Counted from the first letter of the stretch, positions 24,166-36,533 are shown. The stretch: 64,000 nucleotides of DNA from Molossus alvarezi (GCA_037176705.1 CM073895.1:3887051-3951050), one strand, 5' to 3'. Notes: generated from the letters alone by a model not told the origin. A program made the numbers and translations.

Positions 24166-25512
24166 AAGGAAAGAAGCTGTATCAACACGCCCTTCGTGAA
24201 TGAGCTTTTCCAACACTTGGTGTCCAGGGAGCACAGCTCCGGGGCCGGCTGGGTCCCCAGGCATGGTGATCGATCCATCCTCAAACCTTCCGCCCCCGGG
24301 CGAGCTGTGGTCACTGCCAGGATGCACATCGCAACCAGGAGAACCAGCAGGGCCCTCGAGGAGCCGGTCGTCAGGAAGAAGGACAGCCAACCAGCAGGAC
24401 GGGAGGGGACAGGGAGCCTGGCTTAGCACGAGGGGACAGCGGCCCGCTCCTGGGCCCAGCAGTGGCACTGCCCGGTCGCCTCGCAGCTCCCTGATGTCAC
24501 ATGATGGGGAACGACATGCCCTGGTCCCCAGCCCTCCCTTCCTGCCACCAGCTCAGAAAGGGTCCAGGCTCCTGGCTCTGCACCGTTTCTTCCACATTGA
24601 GGGGCACGTGCCCCACAGGCGCGGGCGAGCTCTGCGCCCTGGCCCGAGACCCACACCGGGCTGCCCAGCCAGCGGCACACGCCCCTGCACTCACCATGCC
24701 CACGAGGGCTCACACCACACTGAGGGCAGCTGGAACTTCCCGCAGCTTCCTCCAGCGCCCAGTCCTGCGGCTCGGGGTCCCCTGCAGGGCAGGCAAGGCC
24801 GCCTCTTGTCCCCCAATCTAACTGAGGCAGGCACCAGCCTATTCTAAGCCTCTGAGTCACGCAGAGACCAAGGAAACCGCCAGGTCAGGACCCGGGCCAC
24901 ATGGCGCCCAGGGCAGGTGCCCACATCCATGGAGCAGGGCACTCATGGGGACTGACGGCTGTCACTGAGCATGTGGGACAGCAGGCCCACACGGCCCCTC
25001 CTGGACAGACAAGGGGCGTCCCCAGGCTTCCTGGACTCGCACCTGGGGCGCTGGCCGGTTCACGAGAGGGACAATCACCTGGAGAAGCTGAGTCCACCTC
25101 TGCGCGGAGACTCGAGGACTGCGTGGGGCCAGGATGCTGCACTCCAACAGGGCAGTTTCCACTCGGAACCTGCTGCCGGTTTTCTTCCCCTTCCATGAGA
25201 CAGGTCCCAGCTGGGACCAGCAATGTGCCACGAGGGCCGGAACCCCTCAAACACAGAGCTCCTGAAGCAGCCCTGCAGCTCCCATGATGCCACGGGGCCG
25301 CGCATGCCACCGTGGTCTGACCCCGCACCCCGGTTCTCCTGCAACCCTGAGAGCACGGGGAGGCCTCTCGGGGGGCAGCAGACAGCGCGGTCACACTGCA
25401 CGCCCACGGCCCCTGGGACACAGCGAGCACACGTCCTCCGATGCCCACATGATGAAGGTCGTCGAGAGACGGCTTGCAAAGCAGGCTGCTGGGAGTGTCC
25501 AAAAGCTCCTCT

Positions 25513-25764
25513 GAGCCTGGATGGTGTGGCCCAACAGTTAGAGCATCAGCCGGTGAATCAGAGGGTCCCAGGTTCAATTCCGGTCAAGGGCACGTGCCTG
25601 GGTTGCGGATTCAATCCTCGGGCCCGGTCAGGGCGCATGCAGGAGGCAACCTATCGATGCATCTCTCTTACATTGATGTTTCTCTCTCTCCCCCTCCCTT
25701 CCTTCCTTTCCACCCTGAAAAAAAAATTATCCTCGGATGAGGATGAAGTAAATGAATAAATAAA
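25513..25764 (+). mobile_element. Ves-type bat SINE
   Basis: Diverged A box (TGGTGTGGCCCAACAGTTAG), B box AGGTTCAATTCC, then CAAGGGCACGTGCCTGGGTT, a CT-rich part and a tail ending CCTCGGATGAGGATGAAG. Confidence 0.9.
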
Positions 25765-26102
25765 TGCCTGTCTGAGCCAAGAAGCCACCGGGTCCAAGGA
25801 CGCATCTCCCACGGAAAGAGCCCCAGGAGCCCCCCATGGCCTCACGCGCACGCGCACTGCCCCGGCAAGGCCGACCAGGCGCAGCGACGCTGGCCCTGCG
25901 GCCATCTGACGGCTCCACGCCGTCACCCAGTCTGCCGGCCTGTGCCTGCTGCTGGGTGCGGAACAACCAGGTTCAGAGGGTAAAAGCCAGAGGACAGCGC
26001 AGCGGCCGGGCAGGCGCAGCTGCTCCCGTCCGTCCTTTGTTAGCCGCTCCTCCCGCGCCGTCTCGCAGCGTCTCGGGCAGGTATCGCAGACGCTTCCCGG
26101 AG

Positions 26103-26185
26103 CTTATCTCTCTCTTGCAGGCAAAGCATGAAAATGACAATTTAAGATAACACGTAATGGAGCTAATCTTTCTTCTGAAGATAAG
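26103..26185. promoter_or_regulatory. Cluster of three GATA-factor motifs
   Basis: CTTATCT (26103-26109), AGATAAC (26145-26151) and AGATAAG (26179-26185) lie within 83 bp of AT-rich, repeat-free DNA in an otherwise GC-rich intron. This pattern is seen in GATA-bound enhancers. Binding is not shown. Confidence 0.35.
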
Positions 26186-27124
26186 ATTTTAACACCGCGA
26201 GTCACTGCGCATTTGTGGGCTGGCGAATTAAATGTAAAAATAGCAGCAGGATCTGGGAGCGGAACGCTCCCTGCACCGCCCTCGGCGGAAGGGCCTGCGC
26301 ATCTGTCTCTTCTCACACGTGGCTCATTGTTCCTCCAGAACCTGATTGAGCGCTGCGGTTTCCGCGGTTTCCCCAGCTGCCTGGGACCCTGTGTTTGTAA
26401 ACAAGCAGGCAGAACCCTCGAACCCGGCGCAATGAGCTGTGCGCACCGTGCTGCCGCAGGTGGATGCGGCCCTGGGGGCTCAAGCCTTTCCGCCCCGGCT
26501 GGGTTCTGAGGAATGGAAAATCCCCCAGTGAAACAGCAGAGTCAGAACCCCATCCAGACAGACACGGCTCCACACACCCAAACATCTCAGCTTTGTCCGA
26601 GAACAACCCACGTTGCCCAGGACGACCCCAGTCCCTCCCAAGTCCCCTCTTGGGAGGACGAGTGGGCTTGTCACTGGCCCGCAGGGGCCAGCACTGCCCT
26701 CTGCCCTGAGGCGGCCTCTGTCTCTGGTCCTATCGGGCCTCGGTTGCGCCCCCAGAAGGCCACCCCCAGCCAGGCTCCCTGCACCCTGCGCATGGAAGGG
26801 GGAGAACCAGGGCTCAGTCTCCCCGCAGAGCACCTCTCAGGGCACCGTGGACGGAAGGTCCGGCACTGCGCTCTAAAGAAATGCGTCTCTCTGTCCCTGC
26901 CCCCAAGCTGTGTGGGAGTTCAGGGACATGTCTCTTCCCTGCTCCTTGATGAGGCAGTTCTGTGGGCTGACACTCCCAGAAAATCTCTCCTCGTCGCTCT
27001 ATTTGAGGGTTGGCACAGCAGGGCCCCAGGGACGGCACCAAAAATTAAACAAGGGCCAGGCCAAGATGACTAAGGAGCCCAAATCCTGATCCGAAACCAA
27101 ACAACTGGTGTCAGGACAGACTCT

Positions 27125-28330
27125 GTGGTCAGATGTGAGGGGCAGGCCCGGTGTGAGGGGCAGGCCCGGTGGTCAGGGGCAGACCCGGTGTGAGGGGCAG
27201 GCCCAGTGGTCAGGGGCAGGCCCGGTGGTCAGGGGCAGGCCCGGTGGTCAGGGGCAGGTCGGTGGTCAGGGGCAGGTCCGGTGGTCAGGGGCAGGCCCGG
27301 TGGTCAGGGGCAGGCCCGGTGTCAGGGGCAGGCCCGGTGTGAGGGGGCAGGCCGGTGGTCAGGGGCAGGTCCGGTGGTCAGGGGCAGGCCCGGTGTCAGG
27401 GGCAGGCTGGTGGTCAGGGGCAGGTCGGTGGTCAGGGGCAGGCCCGGTGGTCAGGGGCCGGCCCGGTGGTCGGGGCAGGCCCGGTGGTCGGGGCAGGCCC
27501 GGTGGTCAGGGGCAGGTCGGTGGTCAGGGGCCGGCCCGGTGGTCGGGGCAGGCCCGGTGGTCAGGGGCAGGTCGGTGGTCAGGGGCCGGCCCGGTGGTCG
27601 GGGCAGGCCCGGTGGTCAGGGGCAGGTCGGTGGTCAGGGGCAGGTCCAGTGGTCAGGGGCAGGCCCGGTGGTCAGGGGCAGGCCCGGTGTCAGGGGCAGG
27701 CCCGGTGTGAGGGGGCAGGCCGGTGGTCAGGGGCAGGTCCGGTGTCAGGGGCAGGCCCGGTGTGAGGGGGCAGGCCGGTGGTCAGGAGCAGGCCCGGTGT
27801 CAGGGGCAGGCCGGTGGTCAGGGGCAGGCCGGTGGTCAGGGGCAGGCTGGTGGTCAGGGGCAGGCCGGTGTCAGGGGCAGGCTGGTGGTCAGGGGCAGGC
27901 CGGTGGTCAGGGGCAGGTCTGGTGGTCAGGGGCAGGTCCGGTGGTCAGGGGCAGGCCCGGTGTCAGGGGCAGGCCGGTGGTCAGGGGCAGGCCCGGTGTC
28001 AGGGGCAGGCTGGTGGTCAGGAGCAGGCCCGGTGTCAGGGGCAGGCTGGTGGTCAGGGGCAGGCCGGTGGTCAGGGGCAGGTCTGGTGGTCAGGGGCAGG
28101 CTGGTGGTCAGGGGCAGGCCGGTGGTCAGGAGCAGGCCCGGTGTCAGGGGCAGGCTGGTGGTCAGGGGCAGGCCGGTGGTCAGGGGCAGGTCTGGTGGTC
28201 AGGGGCAGGTCCGGTGGTCAGGAGCAGGCCCGGTGTCAGGGGCAGGCCGGTGGTCAGGGGCAGGCCGGTGGTCAGGGGCAGGTCTGGTGGTCAGGAGCAG
28301 GCCCGGTGTCGGGGCAGACTCATTGGTCAA
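27125..28330. repeat. 18-19 bp minisatellite, about 65 copies
   Basis: 1.2 kb of GGTGGTCAGGGGCAGGCCC (19 bp) and GGTGTCAGGGGCAGGCCC (18 bp), with TCGGT, GCTGGT and GGAGCAG variants. Blocks repeat in a higher-order pattern, for instance around 27900-28300. It ends about 140 bp from an exon's donor. Confidence 0.96.
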
Positions 28331-28466
28331 GAGCAGGCTCACTGGTCAAGCTAATAAGAATTTCTGACTTCCTACTGAGTACATGATGCCCACAATGTGG
28401 CCCCCGCCCCGAGGAGCTCACGTTCCAGCCGGGAAGACGCAGAGGACCAGACCAAGCTGTCAGGAG

Positions 28467-28476
28467 TCTTGCCCAC
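28467..28476 (-). promoter_or_regulatory. NPHP4: GC-type 5' splice site
   Basis: The minus strand reads GTGG|GCAAGA, the exon ending at 28473. The +3 to +5 bases (AAG) fit the strong U1 pairing typical of GC donors. Only this boundary joins in phase with the exon at 21764-21889. Confidence 0.8.
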
Positions 28477-28653
28477 GTTGGCCAAGGTCAGGTGCAGCCA
28501 GCCCTTCACCACCGTGTGGACACCAGTTGGCTGGACGCTGCCGAACCCAGTCAGGTCCCCGCTCAGCACCAGCGCGTCCTGCTCGTACTCCGTGGCCACG
28601 ACCTCGAGCTCGTGGGACACCTGCACAGCCGGCCGCCCCTGGCGGAGGAGATG
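28473..28653 (-). CDS. NPHP4: NPHP4 coding exon (exon 18), with GC donor
   Basis: 181 nt: 60 codons plus one base: [40 protein letters not shown] and [12 protein letters not shown] plus G. The acceptor is CTGCAG at 28654-28655. The in-frame donor is GTGG|GCAAGA, a GC site. The nearest GT, three codon-phase bases upstream, would read the next exon out of frame. A 19-bp minisatellite ends about 140 bp inside the intron. Confidence 0.93.
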
Positions 28654-30370
28654 CTGCAGAGGAGGGAAGCAGCCATCAGGGGGGCTGCGGCAGAACCCCC
28701 TTCTGAGAACCTGAGCCCCTGACGCCGGCCAGGTCCTTCCCACCAACTCTTAGGAAGTGCAACTCGACTCACCCACTGAGTCAACACCAGGGGGCTGCCA
28801 GGTGGAGCCTCCCCCTTGGGGAGAAGAGGGGACAAAGCAACGGAGCAAGGTGGGGACAGAAGCAAACCCCACCCAGTCAGTCAGAGCTCCAAGGTCTGAG
28901 GCAGACCTTTCAGAACCAAGATGCACCCACAGGAAGGAAAGGATCGGGGACACGCCAGGCCCAGGTGCAGAGCACAGAGCCCCCAGCCCCTGGGAGCGTG
29001 GGCGCCAGTATGGCTGGAGGACAGGCCTCCGGGGCCGGCTGGGGTCAGACAGCCAGGATCCCCACCAGGCCGGTGGGCCGGGCAGTCGAGGGCAGACTCT
29101 GTGCGGGGTCAGGACCATGCTGACCACAGGCTGCTCTGCTGACCAAGCTTAGCCCCTCCGTCCTCTGCCTGAGCTGAAGGCTAGTGGGGCCCTCGGGGAG
29201 GATGGGATCACAGGTCACCTCTGGGCCCAGCGGGGCCCCTCCTCCTGTGAGGCCTCGGGAGAGCTGCCTGACCTCTGGACCGGCGCTTCTCACAAGTAAC
29301 GGGGACGGGAACAGACCACGCCCGGCCTCTGGACCAGCGCGTCTCACGCGTGAAGGGGACGGGAACAGACCACGCCCAGCTCCCAGACACCCGCGAGTCC
29401 CCCACGGCCCGCAGTGCTGGTCTCGGAGCGAGCCCTCCTGCGCGGGTCTGGGGCTTCCAGCTGCGCAGACCCTCCTCACTCAGTGCCCGCGCTCAGTCCC
29501 GCACATCCGACTGCACCACTGGCACGTGAAGGGCCCTCTGGAGAGCGACCAGTCAGTGCAGGAGCACCGCCACCTCTCAGCTGGGGGAGGCAGAGCCTTG
29601 CTTGGAAGAGGACCCGTGAGGCAGGGCACAGGCAGCAGGTCCCTGGCGGCCCAGCCCCGCTCCCACCCCTGCTCCCGAGCCCCCCCCCCCCCCCGCACCT
29701 GGCTCAGAACCATGGTTCTGGGGAGTCTGCTTGGGGAGGGCACAGGGTCTGGAGCTGTGAGTTCAGTGGTGCAGGGCACCGAGAGGCAGGGAGACAGAGG
29801 GCCGCCCTGGCCTCCAGAAGGAAAGCAGCCATGAGGGCAGAAGATGTGACAACAGGAGCGCGTGGGGAGCTGCCCCCACAGTGCGGTCTCCTCTCCCACC
29901 CTCACTGCAGCTGCTGGAAGGGGCCCCGGTGTTGGAACAGAGCGGGCTTGGAGAGACCCGGGGAAGAACAGCGGCTAACACGACGGCTTGGGTTTCAGTA
30001 CGGGGGATGGGAAGCCCACAGAGAAAGGGTTCGATTCTAATCCCCCCAGAACTCCAGCACTCCCACCTGACCCCGCCCTGGCCGACTGAGGCCGGCCTGG
30101 GCTGCCCTCAGGGAGCTGACCGCCTCCCCAGGGAAGGGGCAGAAGGTGACATCACCTGGTCATTCGGTTTGTGGGGGAACTACTAACTAGCAAGTGTAAG
30201 CCAGCGTTACAGAATGTAGATGTCATGAAAATCGTTCCCTTTTGGGAAGGAGAGCGCTTGGAAGGAGGAGGCCGGACCACAGTCCAGGACAGGACAACAG
30301 CCAACACCACGGGCAGAAGGACCTTCTCAGCCCCCCCTCCCCCGACAGTGCCTGGCCTGGGAACCACTAC
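28654..30370 (-). other. NPHP4: NPHP4 intron, 28654-30370
   Basis: 1.7-kb intron with a twofold 54-bp repeat at 29282-29390 and a 14-C homopolymer near 29682-29696. ACACCAGGGGGCTGCC at 28784-28799 resembles a CTCF core. Confidence 0.7.
29282..29390. repeat. 54-bp tandem duplicate
   Basis: Two adjacent copies containing GCCTCTGGACC.GCGC.TCTCAC and GGGGACGGGAACAGACCACG. Confidence 0.85.
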
Positions 30371-30531
30371 CTTCAGCTGCACGGCAGCAGAGCCAATGAG
30401 AAGCAAGGAGTCTCCGTCCCACACGTCAATCTGCAGGGTCTGAGCGGCCAGGTAGCGGGTGAACCAGCGCCGCTCCCCGGGCTTCAGGAATCCGGAGTCC
30501 ACCAGGTACCTCAGCTGGAAGCCGGGAGACC
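30371..30531 (-). CDS. NPHP4: NPHP4 coding exon (exon 17)
   Basis: 161 nt: two bases completing a glycine, then 53 codons: [40 protein letters not shown] and [13 protein letters not shown]. The acceptor is GCACAG at 30532-30533 and the donor is AAG|GTAGTG. The [15 protein letters not shown] stretch is a hallmark of nephrocystin-4 and resembles a C2-type beta strand region. Confidence 0.95.
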
Positions 30532-30906
30532 CTGTGCGGAGAGGCCCCCACGTCCAAACGTAATTGGACTCATTCATCATCTTTACACTCTGAAGAGGTT
30601 TCTGCTCTGGTCACGATTACTAATTTCTGCTCCCGTCATAGCTACGGTTTAATAAACACATTAATCAAAGACACCATAAAAACCCAAATTAACAAAATGA
30701 AGAGTGGAATTCAGAAGACTACGCTTCTTCCGATAGGTACAATAAACTCCTCCCGAGATGAGATCTACGGTTTTCACCCAGTCCTTGTGGGACAGTCCAT
30801 GCTGGGTGGGGACCGGGCCCTCGTAGGCGGGCCAGGGAGTTGACTCGCTAGGGCACAGCAATTCGGGAGAAATTAGTCAGCATCTCCCATCAAAACTGGG
30901 ATATTC

Positions 30907-31100
30907 AGCCCTGGCTGGTTTGGCTCAGAGGTTAGAGCATCGGCCCACAGACAGAAGGATCTCGGGTTCAATTCCCAGCCCAAGTTGGGGCTGGGCAGGA
31001 GGCAGCCGATCAGTGTTTCTCTCTGTCTGTCTGTCTCTCTCTCTCCCCCTCTTCCACTCTATCTGAAAATCAATGAAAAAACATTCTTGGGTGACGATGC
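30907..31100 (+). mobile_element. Ves-type bat SINE
   Basis: Head AGCCCTGGCTGGTTTGGCTC, B box GGGTTCAATTCC, TGTCTG/CT-rich part and an ACATTCTTGGGTGA tail. It lacks the middle CAAGGGCA segment. Its 3' end runs straight into the CA-rich tract. Confidence 0.9.
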
Positions 31101-31810
31101 TCATCCCCCCCTACCCCTCACCCACCCCACCCCCTCACACATACCCACATACACCCTACCCCCTCACACACACACCCCATACCCTCACACACATACACCC
31201 CCCATACACCCCACACCCTCATACACACCCACACACACCCTCACACACACCCCACACCCCACACACACACCTCACACACCCCACGCCCCACACACACACC
31301 CTCACACACCCACACATACCCCACACCCTCACACCCACGCTCACCCCCTCTAACACACACACACCCTCACACACCCCCACAGACACCCACACACACACCC
31401 TTACACCCCACACCCCCCACACACAAACCCTCACACACACCCTCACACATACACACATACCCCACCCCCTCACACCCACACCCACCCCAACACACCCACA
31501 CACACACCCTTACACACCCACGCCCCACACACACAAACCCTCACAGACATCCTCACACACACACACACACATACCCCACACCCTCACACCCACCTCCTCT
31601 AACACACCTTCACACACACCCTTATACACCCACGCCCCACACACACACCCTCACATACCCCATGCTCCACACACATACACCCTCATACACGCACACACCC
31701 TCATACACACACCCTCACACACACCCACGCCCCACACAACCCTCACACACACATCATGCTCCACACACACACACCTTCATACACACACACACCCTCACAC
31801 ACACCTCTGG
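31101..31810 (+). repeat. CACACC-rich simple repeat
   Basis: About 700 bp of degenerate CACACACCC, CCACACCCTCACACA and related words, probably expanded from the tail of the adjoining SINE. Confidence 0.93.
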
Positions 31811-32657
31811 CTCTCACACACCGAGCACCAGCCCCACAGGGAACATAGGCCCCTCGGAAGGGTTGCCCCAAGCTACCAGGCTTCTTACTAAGAGGTGGGC
31901 ACCAGCTTGCCCCCGCCTTCATCTTCTCCAAATGGCATCATCATTAATTCTAAATTGACAAAAATGTCACTGAAATCACCATTAATGTAAGTGCAGGGAA
32001 CAGCAGTACTGGGACCACATTCAAATCAACATTTCCCCCTTTCCATCAATAATGTAACCACACTTTACGAAGCCCCCGCCGAGCAGAACATTAACTCTGG
32101 GGAGGAAGGGGCGAATGTTCACCTAGCACCCCTTGCAGCCCGGGCCAGGCCGAGATCCTCACCCCACCCCCAGCCACCTTGTCCCTGTGGGTGCCCACTC
32201 CATAATGTCCCCTCTGCTCCCCTCAAGACCAGGCCAGCGCTTTCAGTGGAAGGATCGGAATGGGTCGGGACGGGGACACGGCACTGGGCACGGGGGTGGG
32301 GGTTGGGGGCAGAGGCCTGAGGGAGACCGAGTGAGGCTCCAGCCACAGCGGGTAAGCGAGCTTACAGGGGCCCTCACGGGGGGTGACAGTACATGACGCA
32401 GAGCATTGGTCTAGAGCTATACAATGCACAACCCAAGAGTAACCTTAGTGTAAACTATGAGCTTTGGCTAATAACAATGTATCGATATTGGTTCCCAACT
32501 GTAATAAATGCATCAACCGCACTAATGCAACATCCTGCTCCCAGGGAGGCTGTGGGGGCGGGGAGGACAAGGGGCTCTGTGACCAGCTCCATTTCTCGCT
32601 AAACCTAAGACTGCTCTGCAAAATAAGATCTGCTCATTTTAAAACGCTTGGAACTGT

Positions 32658-32910
32658 GCCCTGGCCGGTTTGGCTCAGCGGTTAGAGCGTCGGCCCATGG
32701 ACCAGAGAGGCCCGGGTTCGGTTCCCACTAAGGGCACCTACCTCAGTTGTAGTTTGTCCCCGCCCTGCTTGGGGTCGTGTGGGTGGCAACCGCCCAATGT
32801 GTCTCTCTCACATCGATGTTTCTCTCTCTCTTGCCCCCTTCTCTCCTGTTCTATCTGAAAAAAAAAATTTTTTTTTAATAAACATAAATAAATTTTAAAA
32901 ATAAATAAAT
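32658..32910 (+). mobile_element. Ves-type bat SINE with perfect target-site duplication
   Basis: Full-length element with a head GCCCTGGCCGGTTTGGCTCA and an A/AAAT-rich tail. It is flanked by a perfect 17-bp duplication, AAAACGCTTGGAACTGT, at 32641-32657 and 32911-32927. Confidence 0.97.
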
Positions 32911-33959
32911 AAAACGCTTGGAACTGTAACTGTGTTGCTTGAGCTGTGTTTCAAACGCAAAAGATAACCTCTCTGAAGTGAGGCGCAGGAGAGACGCAGC
33001 ACTGAGACCGTGAGGAGTGGCCGTCCGGGGGGACGCCCAGGCAGAGGGCCCTTTGATGGGGCCTCAGCAGTACCAGAAACTGCAAAAAACTTTCCTTAGA
33101 CTTTAACTTAGGAATGTTGGACTTCGAAATTTCATTCATGAGGGCAAGAAAATTTGATTTTGGAGTTTAATATTTCTGGACTTCAACTGGCAAGGAAACT
33201 TAATTTCTGGACTGATTTCTCTCCGGGAATTCGTAATGGAAAAGGGTGTGCATTCAAATCAGGAGCACATGAAGGTGGCTGGCATGGCCACCGAATGACT
33301 AGCCCCACCAGTGCCCTCGCTGCAGGGCCTCCGACAGGCTGCACGGTGACATGTGGACCAGGGAACGCTCTCGGCGGGGGGTGCAGAGGAGCCTTCAATC
33401 CATTGATTGAAGCCTCATTCTGTTCCACTTCAGAGCCTCGGGGACTGTCAACCGTCCCCCGAGGGTCCCACGAGGATCAGCAAAGGAAAGGTGGCCCGTT
33501 TGGGACAAGTGGTCCCAGGAAGGCTGGGAGATGGTACCTGGTTTTCCCTACCCCCAAGCGCACCCCAGCTGGCGTAACTCAGTGGTTAAGCCCAGGGCAG
33601 ACTGCAGGGGAGCACCCCCCCCCAGTACTCTTCCATGCAGGGGCCTCCTGTGCCCACCCTCTGACCAGCGCACGCTCCTCCCCAGGGCAGGGAGCTCATG
33701 GGCTGGAGGCTTTGGGAGAAGGAACGGGGCCTGAGCTGCTCACCCCTCCCCCTGCCCCTTCCTTTCAGAGCTGCCCACAGGAAGAGGGGTCCACAGCTCT
33801 GCCCCGGGGTCCCAGGCGGGCCCTTCCCTGCCTGCAGCAGAGGCCGCCTGAGCTGGGGTGAGCCACCAGCAACCACGTCCGGCCCTGGGAGGAACCTCAG
33901 TCCCCTACAGCTGATTCTAACTGAGCCCCACCTCGGGCGGAGAGAGGTGCAGCAGGACC

Positions 33960-34600
33960 TGCTCACCTGGGACCCTCGTGCCCGACAATCTGGATGACCC
34001 TTCCTATCATTCTCTGTGTTCTCAGCATTTATGCTCATTTTGTACTTTCTCTCCTCCTTTTATCGGGTTTGTTCTGTTATTTCCCCCACCGGAACAATCA
34101 GGTCAGCCCTTCAGAAGATACTTTCTTCTCTCCCAGTATAAGCATTTAAAGCTGTAAATTTCCCTGTAATTACCATTTTACTTGCCTCCTGTTAGTTTTG
34201 TGTGCAATGTTACTTTGTCGTTCAGTTTTAAATAATCATTTCTATTTCTATTTCTTCAGGGACTAGGGAATAATTAGAAGCACGTTTCAATGTTCAAAGA
34301 AGTCCAGTAGTTTGGAGGCTTCTGGGGGAGGCAGTGATTGCTCTCCGACCTTGTGGGGTTCGAGTCAGAGAATGCCATAAAGTTAAAGCTGACAGATTCT
34401 CCTGGTCTATGGGGATACCTGCCTGGTGACCTAATATACATATATATGTAGGATTTATCCGTTTTTATAAGTTTCAAAGTGTGTTTGAAAGTAATGCACA
34501 TTCTCTAAATTGGTTGTACAGGTTTTTACAAGACGGTCTTTCCAAACTGTACGTTATAATACCCTTATCAGTGTTTTCTGCTTGCTCGACCAGTTGGCTG
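33960..34600. mobile_element. Probable old LINE-1 remnant
   Basis: AT-rich block with phrases like TATAAGCATTTAAAGCTGTA and AATTTCCCTGTAATTACC, which resemble antisense LINE-1 sequence in other mammals. Boundaries are unclear. Confidence 0.4.
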
Positions 34601-35885
34601 AGAAAGGTGTGTCGGGCTCTCAGGACTGCGGGCGGTCCATTTCTCCTCAGCCCGCCGCGGCTCCTTTACATTTTGAGGCCACGCCCGTCACAGTTCACAG
34701 ACCCAGAACCAGTCTCCCAGGGAATCGCCCTTCACTGCTCTGTGACGCGTGTCTCCGTCCCACCCGGGCCTGCATCCGCCCTCCGCCTCTCCTGTCCGAT
34801 GCTGACACTGATAAGCCACTTCCACGAGGTGTCTGATGTCCTCCTCCACCTGGGACTTCTGCTCAGGAGGAGCTGTGCTTCAGGTCCCAGCTCTGTCCCT
34901 ACAAGCCAGGTGACTGGCCAGGATGGGACAACTGGGACCGTCCAAAAAACCCACTTGGTATGTTTCAATCCCCTGCAGTTTCATTCCATTCGTTCCTAAC
35001 GCTGCCAGGAGGACGTGCCATTGGTCCCTCCCTTGAAGGATGCCGGAGCCATCTCATGACTTTGAAATGAGTAAACACGGGAAGAATCCCGCAGGAGGCC
35101 GCCTTCCCGACATGACTGCACCCCGGGTAGGCCAGTGGTGGTGAGGGAAGTGTCTCTACGGAAGCTCCCCTCTGACGCACGAAGGAGGCATTCTAGAACG
35201 AACATGTCACCCCCGAGCTACCTCGAGCGCCACAGCCCTGATGGCCACGGACGCAGCAGGAAGAGCAGCCGCCGCCGCCGGAGGGAATTGACCCAAAGCA
35301 GAAGCACACCCCGGCCACGCGCTGAGACCCAACTCCCAACTTACAGGAAAGCGAGGCAGAGGAATGCCCTCAATGCCACCTCGGGGTCGCACAACCGAAG
35401 GGCAGACCGTTGGGGAGCTCTGGGGACTCGGACACGGCCACGTGAACAAACAAAACGAGAGACAGAGGATGGCGGGGGCGACTGCAGACCGGAGACGGGA
35501 GAGTCACCTTTCCCGCGCGTGGGCCTCGCGCAGATCCTGATTTGAACTACTAAAAACGTGTATGAAGTTATTGGGAAAATTTACCATCGGCTAGATATTT
35601 GATGATATTAAGGAAGCAGTATTAATTTTTAGGTGGGATAATACTACTGTGTTTGTGTTTTTCAAAAAAGTCTCCTCAGTTTCCCAGGAATACGCGAGGC
35701 AACAGTTCCAGCCGGAACCGTGCAGGCTCTGGGGCCGGCTGCGCAACGGCGCGGGGTGGGGACCCGGTGGGGTGCGGCGGAGGGGACCGTGCCAGTCTCT
35801 CAGTTCGGGGTGCTTGAGGTTGGCTCCCGGTCCGCGTCTTCAATAAGAAGACTGACAGACGCGCTCACAGGCGCACCGCACTTAC

Positions 35886-36079
35886 CAGCGTCTGCACCGT
35901 CCTCACTGACGGGGACCAGGACGTGCGACAGGGCCCCCGAGGGGGCCTCCCCAGGCTCGCCCAGCCTGTCCAGCTTGAGCAGCTGCAGCCGAGGGGTCGT
36001 CTCGGGCGGGAAGCGGTAGAACTGGAAGGTGAAGTACACCGTGCTGGGCCACGGCGTCTCCTGGTCCTCCTGGGGCACC
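35886..36079 (-). CDS. NPHP4: NPHP4 coding exon (exon 16)
   Basis: 194 nt: one base, 64 codons and one base: [37 protein letters not shown], and [16 protein letters not shown]. The acceptor is GCCCAG at 36080-36081 and the donor is GCTG|GTAAGT. The [11 protein letters not shown] motif is strongly conserved; the part after LKLD varies. Confidence 0.95.
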
Positions 36080-36533
36080 CTGGGCCCAGAGAGCGCGCAT
36101 CAGCCAGTGTCCGCGGCAGGGAGCGGCCCCCCGCACACGCTTCATAGGAAGCCAGCCGGGCATCACGGTGGCCCGCTGCCCCCTTCACCCACGTGCACAG
36201 CTCGCCTGGGACCTTGGGGAGCCTGCCTGACATCAACCCACTTCAGGTGCGGCCAGAGAACCCGGCTCTCTGAGCCACGCCAACCCCCGAGAACTGGCCG
36301 ACAACACTGTTTTCACGAAGGACCATGGAAGACGGGGCACAGCAGGGCTCAGCACTGAGAAACGGCTGTGCATGAGTCCTCGCGAACCCCAAAACACAGG
36401 TGGCGTTCCTTCATCTACTGAGACCCGAACATAGCGAGTTCCGCCAGGGCAGAGGCACGCGGAGGTCTTTCTTCGAGGGAGGAATGGGAGAGCCAGGCGC
36501 ACCGGGGGCCGCGGCAGGCGCTCGGGAGCCCAC
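36080..36533 (-). other. NPHP4: NPHP4 intron, 36080-36533
   Basis: 454-bp intron. No repeat or other feature is recognised. Confidence 0.85.

Larger units (their letters stand above)
21890..28472 (-). other. NPHP4: NPHP4 GC-AG intron, 6.6 kb
   Basis: Starts with GC at 28472-28471 and ends with TAG at 21892-21890. It holds three minisatellites (23231-23610, 23990-24165, 27125-28330), one SINE (25513-25764) and the GATA-motif cluster near 26100-26190. The rest is unique. Confidence 0.8.
30532..35885 (-). other. NPHP4: NPHP4 intron, 30532-35885
   Basis: A 5.4-kb intron with two SINEs (30907-31100, 32658-32910), a long CA-rich tract (31101-31810) and a probable old LINE remnant (33960-34600). 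The remainder is unique. Confidence 0.75.

Noticed and set aside
27108..28386. Arg/Gly/Trp-rich open frames on the plus strand
   Set aside because: They are produced by the stop-free 18-19 bp array and are not gene-like.
32658..32730. tRNA-like A and B boxes
   Set aside because: They belong to the heads of Ves SINEs (also in all other copies), not to functional tRNA genes. They lack a complete cloverleaf and are followed by the SINE body and A-tail.
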